Below, in pieces: positions 10,819 to 23,144 of a stretch of DNA of 64,000 nucleotides. Both the position numbers and the translations under genes were made by a program. The DNA comes from Rhizophagus clarus (lineage: Eukaryota; Glomeromycota; Glomeromycetes; Glomerales; Glomeraceae). Every line of letters begins with the position of its first letter. Position 1 is the stretch's first letter. The notes beneath the pieces were generated by a model that was not told the origin of the DNA, searched no databases, and saw only the letters and a program-made list of their open reading frames with translations. The stretch is from NCBI GenBank assembly GCA_015698045.1, contig BLAL01000017.1, positions 496,001 through 560,000 on the forward strand. The letters run 5' to 3'.

Positions 10819-11964
10819 CTATCTATCTAATTGTATATATGTATTCCCAAAATTAATTTTGAAAATGTTCTTTAATTTATGACGCAAAATTTTTTCTTTC
10901 TTATTGTTAGATTTATGTGTGGTTTTTACATCTCTAGTTTCAATGAGTCCAATTGATTTACTATTTGATTTATAAAAACTAAAAAGAAAAAGTACGATAA
11001 TATAAATAAATTAAATAAATATAATTATATTAATAATATGAATAATTTTTTGTTTAATACTTACTTTTTTATTTTAGTTGAAAAAGAAATTTCATCATGA
11101 GATAGTCCGAATAAAGCTGCAATTATGGCTTCTTCAAATACATTCTTCAACCCTTTTTGTGTGAAAGCTGAACATTCAAGATATTTTGCCGCTCTTCCAT
11201 ATTTTCGAACAAACGCTTCACCTTGCTCTGTAGTTATAGGTTTTGTTTGTTGTTTTAAAAATAGTTTTTGAACCATTTGAGGATCATCTCTCAATTCTAT
11301 ATGAGTACCAACGATCAAACATGGAACTCCTGGACAATGTCTGTGGATTTCAGGATACCATTTTTCTTCTATGTTTCGTAAAGAGTTCGGTGACATTACT
11401 GAAAAACAAATCAAAAAAACATCTGTTTGAAGGTACGAGAGTGGTCGAAGACGATCGTAATCTTCTTGACCTATTAATTCCATTTATTATACTTTATATT
11501 AACAGTAGTCAAACAAGTAATTGCACATTATGCGCCATATTGAAAATTAAAAATTTGTATGGACAAAAAATATATACCAGCCGTATCAGATAAACCAAAT
11601 AGAATTGGTTCATTGCCAATCATAATTGTGACGGCATAATTATCAAAAACCTAAATACGCCGTCATTAATTAAAGAAAATTAAAACATAAAAGCAAACAT
11701 CAATTACTAGAAATGCTTACAATGGGAGTGTAATCACTTGGAAATTTATTAGTCAAGTAAGTTGTTATAAGTTCTGTCTAGCGAAATGAATTGAAAAAAA
11801 AGAAAAAATTTATTAAATTTTTTATTACCTATTTTAATAATATAGAGGTAAATGCTGTCTACAAATGCTATATACTGTATATTCATAGCATTGTAGATGA
11901 AAAAAAATATTCTTACCTTGCCAACATTATTATCGCCGACGACAACACACTTTATTTTTTGCAT
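10819..11964 (-). CDS. Atypical Cdc42/Rho-family small GTPase without a CAAX box
   Basis: Five exons join in frame: 11917-11964, 11721-11777, 11578-11650, 11065-11470 and 10819-10978, giving 247 residues; all introns are GT-AG. The body is Cdc42-like: switch I region [20 protein letters not shown], switch [18 protein letters not shown], then [20 protein letters not shown], and [18 protein letters not shown] as the G5 region. Oddities in nucleotide-binding residues (Cdc42 numbering): the P-loop reads GDNNVGKT, with Asn at position 12 instead of Gly; the switch I Thr35 is Ile; the TKxD/TQID motif reads THIE. Gln61 is kept. The last exon adds a basic tail ([20 protein letters not shown]) and ends TYIQLDR, with no prenylation motif. 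It may bind nucleotide abnormally or act as a scaffold; membrane contact, if any, would have to come from the basic tail. Confidence 0.92.
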
Positions 11965-14284
11965 AATTGAATATTATTTATTATTTTACAAAAAGGATGA
12001 ATTGTTCATGAAGAGATTTAAACCTTTTTTTAAATAATTCGGAGTAGCACCGATAGAAAATCGGCGAAGAAACTTGGGAGCACAGCTTTTTTTTTCCTGC
12101 ATTATAAACCTAAACTAATTAACATTGACAAAAAGGATATTATTAGAAATTATGAATAAAAAAGGTTATTAAAAAATCTCATTATTTAGTCAATAATCTT
12201 AAAAATGTTAATATTAAAAAAGATGAACTACATATTGGCCATATCAAGCCAGAATGATGTCAGTGGCGTTCTTAAAAGTATATCTTAGGTAAATATTTTT
12301 TAATAAATAATTTTTATCTAATTATAATTACGTGGGAAGCATAAAGTAACATCAAAATATTTTATTTATAGAATGACGATTACAAGAAGAAGACAATATC
12401 AAATTATAACGTTTAAAAAAAGTTATAGGTATTATGCTGTTATAAGGATCATAATCGTTTTATATTATTCTTAAATCTTTCCGTTTATTTACATGATTAT
12501 CTAGCCCATGGTAAAATACCTGATTTAAAAAATTGTATGGTGGATATTTCTTTAATTCTAACCAACACTATTTTTCTAACCAACACTATTTGAATTATTT
12601 GATATATTCAAGATGGTTATTTTACATGGTAAATATTTATTTAAAAAAGGAAGATACTATGAAATACTGGCCGTCGTTAGTGAGATCGAAGACCGATTGT
12701 CGCATATGGACTTAATGGACATTATATTTTATTAGTTTGTTATTATGTTATACATTTTCAATCGTTTGTTAGTTCATTACGATGCCACTTTTCCGGTTTT
12801 CCTCCATCTTGTTGATTATGTTTCCCACTCATCTTTTCGAATAATAAAAATTTGATCATATAAAAGTTCATATGACGTATTATTAAACAAATTTGGAATA
12901 TAATTGCCTTTTATTGCAAATTTGTAACCTCGATATCCGTGTCGCCTTAAAGATCATCAAAATAATGTTATTGTGCTTAATGTAATACTTTTATCGTTTA
13001 TCTCACCTAATAAAAAAATTTCAGTAAAAATAAATTTAATTTTAATCCTTTGCAATTTTAAGAAAACAATAATAAATATTTCGGAATTATTTGTATAAAA
13101 TAAACTTTTTATGGGAAGATGATTCCGTTTACGTAAGTTAAAAATTATTTTGAGTTTCAAAATTCTTTGTCCTTTCCTAAAATAATTTCTATGAATTCCG
13201 CGAACTTTTCCACAAAAACTTCATTCACATTATTGGTTATTACTATTCATAATATTTCCTTATTAATCTAATTAATCATGTCTTTGTCCTAAATCTAGGT
13301 TACGTAAGCTCATTACTAAACAAAAATTTTTTTCCCCTCAAAAAAGCCTTCAATACACTGCGGATCTTCGACATAAAGTTGCACGAAATGACGAACAAAA
13401 ATCGTAATATTATGGTTTTGTTTCAAATAAAGAGCAAACTGCGGTAAATAGTATGAATAGCGTGAATAGCATTTCTTTTGAAAGTCTATTGCTAGTGTTT
13501 ATCAATAATTAATGAATTACTAAATTTGTGCATAATAACAATAAGCAACTACAAACATGTATATAAATATACTTTGATTTTGATTGGATAAACCTTATTT
13601 ATGATTTAATCCAATTTTGTTCATTTTTTTTTTTTACTTTTTTCAAACTTTTCTTTCCCTTTTTATTCAACATAAACACGGTTTTTCGTTTATATTTATT
13701 TCCCTTAAACTCTACTTCACCAACATGCTTTACATTCTTTACACTCTTTACATTCTTTACTTTCATTAAACTCGTATTAAAACATTTTTACACATAAAGG
13801 TAAATTCTATAACGTGAGTATATGTTATTTATAAAATATGTATGTTGTATTTGGTCAAGTTTTATAACATACTGTTATATCTAATTTTATATTGAATTAA
13901 CTCTAGACTGGTTTTTTAAGTTACCGAATACATGTCAAATAAATATTTGTGATAAACGCTTTGAAAAAATACTTGTGGTTTGTATATATTTATTTCATAA
14001 ATTTTTTTATAAAAAGTATTTTTCAAGAGATATATTATTGTGGAACGTTATTTTAAAACTTTATAATTAAAACATTTATGTGTTTTTATTAATACTTTTT
14101 TTTATTAAGATTATGCTTGATTATTGATTAATTAAAATTATGATTTTTTTTTCTTTTTTTTTCATTGTCAAAGTCATAAAGGTTATGGAGATAGGAAGAT
14201 TTAAACTGCCAATACAAGTGATGCAAGTTAGTATTATAAGCACAAAGTTCAAAAACTTTCAAATCTTCTATTTTGAACTGCTGA

Positions 14285-14455
14285 ACAAACCGGTGACTAC
14301 ACTACTTAGTGCTTATAAATTGTTTCGGGAAAGACTGGAGACTACACTACTAGTGCTTGTAGTTTCCAATAAGTAAAGGGATTAGGTTTATAAATTGTTT
14401 GGAAGGATCCGGAGACTACACTACTAGTGCTTGTAGTTTCCAATAAGTAATGGGC
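14285..14455. repeat. Three-copy tandem repeat of about 70-80 bp
   Basis: GACTACACTACTAGTGCTTG and TAGTTTCCAATAAGTAA recur near 14337 and 14411. A more diverged copy (GACTACACTACTTAGTGCTT) starts near 14294. TATAAATTGTTT plus GGAAGGAT or GGGAAAGA separates copies. The flanking GGGCTTTTC (14452) and GAAAAGCCC (14513) form an inverted pair just beyond it. Confidence 0.75.
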
Positions 14456-14614
14456 TTTTCTTGTGCTCTTGTTATAGAGTATTTTGATTTGTTTAGAAGG
14501 ATGAGAGTACTGGAAAAGCCCAATCAATGTGTAGTCAATATTTAGAAATATGTTTTAGATTAATTATAGAAGAAAATCATCTAGAAGAAGAAATATTATT
14601 GTAATGTTATACTA

Positions 14615-14690
14615 GTAGATTTTTAAGATTTAGTCTGATTATTCTAGAACAAATTGTTCTAAGATAATCAGAATAATTATTAAAAATCTG
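14615..14690. repeat. Long imperfect palindrome
   Basis: CTGATTATTCTAGAACAA is followed directly by TTGTTCTAAGATAATCAG, an 18-bp inverted repeat with two mismatches and almost no loop. An outer pair (AGATTTTTAAGA and TTAAAAATCT) extends it. It could fold as a hairpin or be the two ends of a collapsed element. Confidence 0.7.
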
Positions 14691-15167
14691 ACTATTTAGT
14701 GAATATATAAAGTAAATTTATAATTTAAGAATACATTTTCAATTATTATATAGATTGTTTTTAGATAAAAAACCTGTATTAAGTTTTTTAAGTTTTAATA
14801 TTTATAGAATGCACTGATTTAAATTTTAAGTTTTAAGTTTTTAACACTGATAGAAGTTTTTAATACTAATAGAAAGCTTTAACTCTAATAGAATCTAAAA
14901 ATAAATTTCATATATTACCTTTTTTTTTCTGATAACCATAAATTTATAGAAACTTTTTTCTTTTTGTCATTGTTTTTAGATTATATTAAAATTTATAAAA
15001 TTTCTAATTATAATTATAATGATTAATAATTTATCATTTAATGCCATCAGCTATCAATTACTGCTATAAAAAATGATAAATATTTGTTTATTTTATTTAT
15101 TATTAGGTTAGCATTAATTATATTTTTTGAATCGTTTTTAATCATTTTCATTTTTTATGTAAAGTAA

Positions 15168-15201
<34 letters not shown>
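15168..15201. repeat. (AAT)n microsatellite
   Basis: About ten perfect AAT trinucleotides, downstream of the Aim32-like gene. Confidence 0.9.
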
Positions 15202-15416
15202 GCAAAAAGATTTACAGTATGTGAAAAAGATAAAAGGTGCAAATTTAAACAATAATTTTTTTTCTTCATCATGCATAATTAAAAATATAAATATTGTTGC
15301 TATAAATAACATTTAACGCTTTTGAAAAAAATGATCATTCATTCAGATCAAATTCTATAAATCTATATACGATATTTTATGCTAATTAATGTGAATGTAT
15401 CATCATCATTCTTTTT

Positions 15417-16642
15417 TTACCAATCTAAGATAGAACGTTCATTTTTATCATCAAACATTGATCCACGATGCAATTCTTTAATGATTTTTCCTTCAATTAT
15501 TGTCTTATTAATTATCATTTGGACATGACAAGGAGTAACGCGACCATACCATATTCCTTGACCATTTCGGTATACGATGACATTTCCAGCAAATTGGTGT
15601 CCTAATTTTTAACAAATAAAAAGGTTGATGAATTGTTAGGCACCAAAAAAGCATCATTAAAAATGAATAATTTCATACCTCCGACATGGCTAGTGAGATA
15701 AACTGGTACGCCTTGATTTCCAATAGAATTTAAATCCATTTTTTTCTCCTTTAGAACCTTTTCAAATTCATCCTTCAAAATAGGACCAGCAACTCCACAT
15801 CTTAAATCACGTCTTTTATGTCCACAAATTAAAATTACGGCTTGATATGGAATTCTTTCAGTTGTAAAGTCATTTCCTTCAACTTTATCTTTTTCTTTTT
15901 TATTCAAATTATTTGATAAAAATTGATCATAAAATTCTTTAACTTTTCCCGTGGAAACGTTACGCACAATTATATTATCAGGATAAATTAAAATATCATT
16001 TCCAAAAAAAGAAAGAAATGTCAAGAAAGGCAAAGTAGAATTTTGTCTATTACTATTTGTAATCAATAGTTTACCATCTTCATTGTCTCTTTTTTTTTGT
16101 TGTTGATATTCGTATAATGCCGCTGAAAGATTTCCAGATTCTAATTCAATTATTTTATCCCAATCGGATTTTCCTGTTGAAATTATTATATGACGAGTAT
16201 GTGGTTGTACGGTACCATGTAAATTTGCTTCATAATTAATTTTTAAATTAGAAGGATAAGAAGGATGAATTGAACAAGGTGATTGGCATGTGAGACATGG
16301 ATTTTCTGACGTAATTTCTTCAATAGAAATAGTTGCTGTTGATTTTTTAGAGTTTTTCAAAGATGTTGTTGATGAATTTGAAGAAAGACTTGTAAAAGAA
16401 TTCGATGGAGAAGGATTTACAGAAGTGTTGTTGCTTAAAGAGGATAATGACATTTTTCTATTATAAATATTTTCAGTACAAGATTTTTCTACAGATGTAG
16501 AAAGTATTGGTGGTGGTGATAAGGAAGATTGTACAGAGCTGCAACAATTATTTATCATTTGATTACGAAAAGCTGTCGATATAAATCTTTTGTATTGAAT
16601 TTTTGGAATGGTAGAAAAAAGAAAGTAAGTCCTAATAAACAT
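15417..16642 (-). CDS. AIM32: Aim32/Apd1-type sucrase/ferredoxin-like protein, probably mitochondrial
   Basis: Two exons (15679-16642 and 15417-15601), joined across a 77-nt GT-AG intron, encode 382 residues. The N-terminus (MFIRTYFLFSTIPKIQYKRF) is basic, hydroxylated and free of acids, as in a mitochondrial presequence. A Ser-rich linker follows, then CLTCQSPCSIHPSYPS and the sucrase/ferredoxin-like thioredoxin fold. The fold carries CGHKRRDLRC (Cys-x8-Cys) and, across the splice junction, HVGGH (His-x3-His) leading into QFAGNVIVYRNGQGIWYG. In yeast Apd1/Aim32 these two Cys and two His ligate a [2Fe-2S] cluster (established for the family), and all four are present. Yeast Aim32 is about 310 residues; this one is longer because of the Ser-rich linker and an internal insert. 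The partner gene and regulation are not evident. Confidence 0.92.
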
Positions 16643-17062
16643 GACAAAAAAAGAAGAAAATTTTTTTTACTCCCCAAAAAATCAAAATTATAATTTAATA
16701 GAATGTATTACGTCAGTTCGCATAAGCCTTATAAAAATTCCGTTCCGCTCCGTATCTATTAAAGTAAATTTTTTCTGCCGATCAGTAATCTTCAATGAAT
16801 CATATGTTCGATTGTCCATAAAAGAAACCTGGGCCCGGGGTAATCCGATTGCGATACAAAAAATAAAATAATTGAAATATAATTCTCATTCTATCTTAAA
16901 GTTACCAAATATGTCGTTTTTTAAATGAAATTACTTTCCATGAAAGGAAATTTTTTTTTTTAATATAATGAACTAAATGCTTTTAAATCTTCTTTATTTG
17001 TGATATATTTTATAAATATAGACTCAATCAGATATATCTTTTTTTTTTTTTATTCATGTTAT
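16643..17062. other. Intergenic spacer
   Basis: Promoter side of the Aim32-like gene and 3' side of the acidic Ser-repeat gene. A 76-codon plus frame here has no recognisable features and is not called. Confidence 0.55.
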
Positions 17063-18327
17063 TTATTTATAAGAAACGCTAACTTCCATATGGCTCTTCA
17101 TTCTTATACGCACTCGAAATTTCTTTTTATATTCTGGTTCATTACATACAACCGATAAAAGATTATGCTCTTCATTATGAGAACTTACTATTGATTCTGT
17201 TTCGGAATCATCATCATCATCCTCGACACTATTTAAAGAATTATTATTGTTTGAATTATTGTCACTCGTTCCATAATATTTAGAATAATAGCAAGTGTCG
17301 TTACCAATGGTATTGCCATCATCAGTACTGCCATTATATTTCTTAGAGTAATCATTCTTAGAGTAATCATCATTATATCTCTTAGAATAATCATTCTTAG
17401 AGTGATCACTATTATATTTCTTAGAGTAATCATCATCGCTATCGTCATAATCTTTCTTAGCGTAATCACCATCGCTACTGTTGGCGTAATCATCATCGCT
17501 ACTGTCATCGTCTTTCTTAACGTAATCATCATCACTACTGTCATCGTCTCTCCCAACATCATCTTCACTATTGTTACCGTCTTTCTTAACATCGTAATCA
17601 CTAGATGGTTCAATATCACAATCGCTACTGTCATTGTCTTTGTTAGAATTTTCTTCTTCATCATTGCTATTATTTTTAATAGTTGATTCGATTTCATCAT
17701 CACTATTTTCATCATCACTACTAGATTCACTGCTAGAATGGCTAAATATACTGCTGGGTTTACTGTTTGATTCACTATTGGATTCACTGCTGGATTCACT
17801 GCTGGATTCACTGCTAGACTCACTGCTTGACTCACTGCTGGGTTCGCTGCTGGATTCACTACTGAACTCACTGCTTAACTCGCTACTAGACTCACTGCTC
17901 GATTCACTGCTAGGTTCACTGCTAGATTCGCTGTTAGATTCGCTGCTACGTTCATTGCTTGATTCACTGCTTGATTCGCTGCTAGATTCACTGCTTGATT
18001 CGCTGCTAGATTCACTGCTAGATTCGCTGCTAATAATATTGTTCTTGAAATTGTTCTTGGAATAATACTGTTAAAATGAATGTAAACAACTTATTATTAT
18101 CGTTATCATCATCATTATCTACTAACATAACTTACATAATTTTCTTCTTCATTAGGACCTGATGAATGTGAAGTTTCCAAATTCATTGGTTGTACATCTT
18201 GATCAGTATCTGACGATGAACTATCAGACGATGAACCTGAAATAAAATATTCGTTTTAAATTAAATAAAATTTAATATATTATTTTATAAAAAAAAAAAA
18301 AGATAATTTACTAGATGAGGTAGACAT
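17063..18327 (-). CDS. Acidic Ser-rich low-complexity repeat protein, function unknown
   Basis: Three exons (18312-18327, 18136-18236, 17063-18067) join in frame with GT-AG introns to give 373 residues. In order: a Ser/Asp-rich start (SSSSDSSSSDTDQDVQPMN); a long run of SSES/SESS tetrads with occasional Pro, Leu, Phe or Asn (about residues 50-150); an Asp-rich zone with repeated SSDDDYVKKD and SSDDDYAN-type units (about 180-250); Tyr/Ser/Lys-rich YSKNDYSKKY repeats; a poly-Asn and DDDDDSETES patch; and a basic C-terminus (EYKKKFRVRIRMKSHMEVSV). The whole is probably disordered and a likely phosphorylation substrate. No signal peptide or membrane span. Two other frames across the repeat (SLLDSLLD on plus, NPAVNPAV on minus) are shadows. 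Function not recognised. Confidence 0.68.
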
Positions 18328-18736
18328 TTTAATTTTTCGAGAGTTGTATTAAGAGAGTTGTATTAAAAAAATTTTTTGACTACAAAAAGGCATACGTTAC
18401 ATCCCTTGATTTAACTTTTTATGGAGAAATAAATGATGACGATTTACCTACAATAAAATAAATCAATTGCGTGGGTAAAAAAAATAATCGGAATCTTTAC
18501 GAGTTATTCCGTTAAAGAAAGTTACACAAATCTGATAATTATTTATCAACGTGACAGATTGGCGGGTCATCCACTCATCCGCATCCCTTTCTGCGCACTG
18601 CGCCAAATTATTTAATGAATTAAATATAACTGTTTATAGCTTGGATTTTCTGGTATTACATATTAAATATGGAAACAATGATATAAATTGAATCTACAAG
18701 GGTATCCCCTTTTCCCGTTTTTTTTTTTACAAAATT
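18328..18736. promoter_or_regulatory. Divergent intergenic region between the Ser-repeat gene and the BTB-TLDc gene
   Basis: About 400 bp separate two divergently transcribed start codons. It must hold both core promoters; I see no well-defined TATA box or repeated operator. A GC-richer patch at about 18550-18610 (GACAGATTGGCGGGTCATCC and nearby) is the most motif-like part. Confidence 0.4.
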
Positions 18737-20502
18737 ATGGACACATTTTTATTAACACTCTCAAAAGACCTTAATAAAATTTTACAAAACGAAATTTTTT
18801 ATGATTTTTTAATAACTATAGGTGAAGAACCAGATATCAAAACTTTCAAAGTTCATTCTGCAATATTATGTGCTAGATGTCCTTACTTTCAAGTGGCTTT
18901 ATCAAATAATTGGATAAAGAAAGAGAATGATAAATTTACGTTTACTAAACCGAACATTTTTCCAAAAACTTTTAATGTTATATTAATGTAAGTGAAATAA
19001 AAAAAAAAAATTGTATATATTTTTAATAAAAAAAAAAATTTCTTTTTTTTTTTTTTTGTATTTTACTCATTTTTAACCTTAACATCCATTTTTATTTTTA
19101 GACATTTGTATGGTGGTATAATTGATTTAAACGAGCAGGAATCTTCAGATTTGATTCTTCTTCTTAAAGCTTCGGATGAATTATGTTTAAGTGAATTATG
19201 TGAACATATTCAAGATTTTATCATAACAAAAAGATTGTTATGGTTGCGTGAAAATTTTTTATCTCTTGCAAAAATTGTTTATCAACATCTAACTTTTGAT
19301 AGATTACAAAAACTTTTTACGGAAATGATTTATGAGAGTCCTAAGGATTTATTTAAATTAGAAACTTTATCCGAATTACCTGAAGATATTATTTTATTTT
19401 TGATAAGTCGAGATGATTTCTTTATTGAAGAAATTCAAATATGGGAACAAATTATAAAATGGGGAACATTAAAAGATCCTCATTTGGATCCAGATATTAA
19501 AAATTGGACGATAAAAGATTTTGAAACGTTAAAAAATAGATTACAAAAATCTATTCCTTTAATTAGATTTTATCAAATGTCATCCAAAGAATTTAAAGAA
19601 AAAGTCGTACCTTATAAACCAATTTTACCAGGTAAACTGTTATTTGAAAAGTTTGATTATTCTTTTTAATTCTAATTTGATTTTTTTTTTTTTTATTAGA
19701 AAATCTTTATAAAAGCGTATCAAAATTTCATTCAAGGTGGTTTAAATTTTCTTTTCGTGATTCTGCAAGGGTGAAACCAATTGATTCATTGACCATAAAT
19801 TATAAGGATGCTGCAGTTCTGGCAAGTTGGATTGATGGTAGAAATCAAGTTAATGATAATACTAGATCTGTAATGTATGAATTTTATAACAATCCTTATA
19901 ATTTTAAACTCCTTTATCGTGGAAGTCGTGATGGATTCTCTTATAGAGTTTTAAGAAAACATTGTTATTATAAAGGCCCAACAATTATAATAGCAAAACT
20001 TGAAGGTAAACAAGAATTAATCGGAGGTTATAATCCAATATATTGGTCAACATCAAAGTTAGCATGTCATTCACAGACAAAGAATGGATTTATATTTTCT
20101 ACAGAAGCAGGCCAAGATAATTTTCAAGAAAAAGCAACAGTTGCTAGAATGAAGTTTAATTATTATTCTCAATATACACCTTATACTTATAGAGGTTATC
20201 CATATCTAAGTTTTGGATATAATAATTTATCTTTTATTGAAAAAGAATGTCAAATTAGATGGTCATATGGTTATTATTTCACTCCTAAAATTAAAGATCA
20301 GGGCAACTATTCTTTGGATGAACTTGAAGTTTTTGCATTAATTCCAAAATCAAGATTCAAATATTGGAAGATTAACTTTTTATTTTATAGTGCATATATT
20401 TTTGATATGAAATTTTATGAAAAATGTTTTATTTTACTTGGAAAATTAATTTTTTTAATTTTTATATTTTTAATATTTTTAGGTTTTATAATTAATTTTT
20501 AA
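18737..20502 (+). CDS. BTB-BACK-TLDc domain protein with a hydrophobic C-terminal tail
   Basis: Three exons (18737-18987, 19102-19631, 19700-20502) with GT-AG introns encode 527 residues. The BTB domain comes first (LSKDLNKILQNEIFYDFLIT, FKVHSAILCARCPYFQVALS, and across the first splice NVILIHLYGGIIDL). A BACK region follows (LCEHIQDFIITKRLLWLREN, then IQIWEQIIKWG). The TLDc domain spans about residues 275-450 (DAAVLASWIDG, FKLLYRGSRDGFSYRVL, ELIGGYNPIYW, ECQIRWSYGYYF, LDELEVFALIPK). This BTB-BACK-TLDc type is greatly expanded in Glomeromycotina. Family members are thought to be Cul3-type adaptors (BTB) with an oxidation-resistance-linked TLDc fold. Odd feature: after the usual end (IPKSRFKYW) about 50 residues are added, finishing with LIFLIFIFLIFLGFIINF, a likely C-terminal membrane anchor. 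Confidence 0.93.
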
Positions 20503-22267
20503 GAATCTTTTAATTTAATATCCACTTAAAATAAAATAAAATAATAATAATAAATATTTAATTTAAATAAATTTTAATTTTTAAAATTAATAATATATAA
20601 TTTATTATTAAAATTGGTAATCGGCGATAAAAATAATAATAAAATTCAACAGAAATTTATTAATTAAAAACTGTATTTCTAAATGTGAAGCTGTTTGTGA
20701 ATTTCACTAACCAAATGTCTAAAAAATACCATTTTACTTGAAATTAAATTTATTTTCCTAATAGCTAACATTATATTATAGTATTTTATATAAGATTAGT
20801 AAAAACAAAAACATAATTTTTACTGTATCATTTCACTTATACATATATATATTAGTTGTAATCTTTAATAGCAAAAACTTTATAATTACAATTTTTTAAA
20901 ATAATGAAAATAAATATAAACCTGATTTCAATATACTTGTAAAAATATAAGTTCAAAAATAGAACCTTACTCTTTAATAACCATAAATTTATATTATAAG
21001 AAAATTTTTGAGATTAAAATTAAATATTTTAGTATAGCAGTTATTGGTTTTAAGAATGAAAAAATTATTTAGTAATTACTTGATAAAATAGAATTTTTTT
21101 CAATATTTTTTCAAATTAAAAAATTATTAGTTGTAATTTTAGATCTTAGCTATTTATTTAAAAATAAGTATTATAAAACTAAAGAGGATTTTACTTTTTT
21201 TTTATTATATGATATCAGAATATATAATACTTATTTTTATTAAAATTAGAAAATATTCAATATATTTTAAAATATATTGTAATGTTGATAAAATTAAGTA
21301 ATTTATTAGACCAATATCAAATAATATTTGAAAAAAGTTAGTATATATAAAAAAATTTTTTGAATTATATATTTTCAGTATTACTTATAAAATTATTCAG
21401 AATTTATTACAATACATGTAAGATTATATGATTTAGATATTTTACTTATAAATAAAATAAAAAGAAAAGTTCATGTTTAAGTAATATATAAGAAGAATAA
21501 TTTACTATTTTTTTTTTAAGATTATAAAAATATTATTATAAGTTCTTACTATATAAATGTAAAATCAGGATTACCAGTTTTATATCTTTGAGATTAAAAA
21601 GTAAACTATAAAATAAATTTACCAAAACTTATTCAAATGGTATAAAAAGATCATTTTTATAATATGTTTAAAAAATTTTACCAATTTAAAATACCAGAAT
21701 AATCTTAAAGATTTATGTTAAATATATAATAATTTATATAGATTTAAGATATTTGAGAATTTGGCCAATATAATATAAAATAATTTCAAGAATAAAACAA
21801 TTATAATTAGTTAAAATTAAATTATATTTACCATTTATAATAATATATAAATTACTTATTAAAGATATTTTAGAATATGATTTTGACTAATTGACAAGTT
21901 GAAAGGTAATTAAAACAAGGTTTTAAAAAGAATTAGTAGTTAATCCAGATGGTCAAATTATTTATAATTTTTGTATTTTTCATTATTTACTATATATATT
22001 TGAAAAATATAATAATAAGTATAAAATAAGGTTGCCTGTCTAAACTAATTTTAAATTTGGCTAAACGTCTATACTCTAGTTTTACTGATTTTTTAATAAT
22101 ACTTTACTATTGTTTCGCTATTTAATATGATTTACTATAAGTTTCAAGTTTTGCTAATCTTTTACTAAGATTTTAATATAGTTTTGTCAAGTTTTACCCT
22201 TTTGATATTTAGACAGTTTGCTAAACTACCTAGTTTCGTCCAGCAACCTTAGTATAAAACATAATAT
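20503..22267. other. Very AT-rich spacer
   Basis: 1.76 kb with no convincing open frame, RNA gene or clear tandem repeat. The right end (about 22020-22260) is slightly GC-richer and borders a transposase relic. Confidence 0.55.
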
Positions 22268-23060
22268 TTGAAATGTAATCAATTTTTTGAATTTTTTGAG
22301 TTTATAACTAAAAATATTTTTAAAAATTATCAATCACAATTTACTGAAGCTAAAGAGTACTTGTTGTATTATCTTTCACATCAAGCATACAAAGTATTTC
22401 TAAATATCCAGTTTAATGTCATATTAGCTGAGTTAGATTCAAGTAGTGCAATTATTATTGCTAATTATAAAATGCAAATATTACTACAATTAGCATGCAA
22501 AACAAAGCAAGATTTTTTTGAAAAGCATGAATGGATCTTATATATTATTTTAATTTTTATGATTCAAATAAATTAGATATTAGAGCTTTTGATTATTAGT
22601 CTTTGAATACCAAGCAGGATGTTTAGTTTACAGTATTTGCATTTGAAATAGTAGTATTTGAAACAATAAGTAAAAAGCCCAAATGGATCAAAGTAATATC
22701 AGACAATGGTTCACATTACCACAACTCTGAGCTCATAATAATTGTGAATTGTTGACATACTTGATATGATATTGATTATTGAAGTTCGGAGTTGGTTGTT
22801 TTTTAAACTTAAAAAGATGAAAACAATGGTAGATTTACATCATGCATCAGTAAGTTGTAATATCTGATTATTACCATTATTTCCAGATAACAGATAAAGT
22901 ATGTAATCAAACGATATTTACGAATTGGATGTAATTTATAAGTATTGATGATATTACTCAAATAACAAAATAGCTACCCTTGAATCCATTCGTAACAATA
23001 ATTTTGAGGGTTATGAAAAAAATCAAAGAAAAAAGTCAAAGATTAAAACAATTAAAGGGG
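22268..23060 (+). pseudogene. Decayed DDE-type transposase relic
   Basis: A 102-codon frame (22268-22576) contains AYKVFLNIQFNVILAELDSS and LQLACKTKQDFFEKHEWILY. After breaks, another frame near 22700 reads ISDNGSHYHNSELIIIV, a classic DDE-type Asp-Asn-Gly core with its following His/Tyr. The last piece near 23000 reads NNNFEGYEKNQRKKSK. The pieces follow one another in plus orientation but need several frame changes, so this is a dead copy. The superfamily was not determined. Confidence 0.6.
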
Positions 23061-23144
23061 TATACCATACATTGAACACCATACATACATACATCGGTCT
23101 CCATACAATACTTATTTTCGTTACCCCCCATTCGTACAGTTTAT

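Larger units (their letters stand above)
11965..15416. other. Long AT-rich intergenic region
   Basis: No convincing gene in 3.4 kb. 11965-12100 is the promoter side of the GTPase gene. A 24-codon minus frame at 12759-12833 (MSGKHNQQDGGKPEKWHRNE then LTND and a stop) sits in a GC-richer patch and might be a tiny gene or exon, but I cannot support it. Repeats at 14285-14455, 14615-14690 and 15168-15201 are listed separately. Confidence 0.55.

Noticed and set aside
12533..13160. Short frames on both strands (60-67 codons)
   Set aside because: AT-driven composition, no splice partners and no recognisable motif.
17402..18065. Long plus-strand frames reading SLLDSLLD and IITTVIV repeats
   Set aside because: They are antisense shadows of the AGC-GAA-TCT codon repeat in the spliced minus-strand Ser-rich gene, which has introns and a sensible start and stop.
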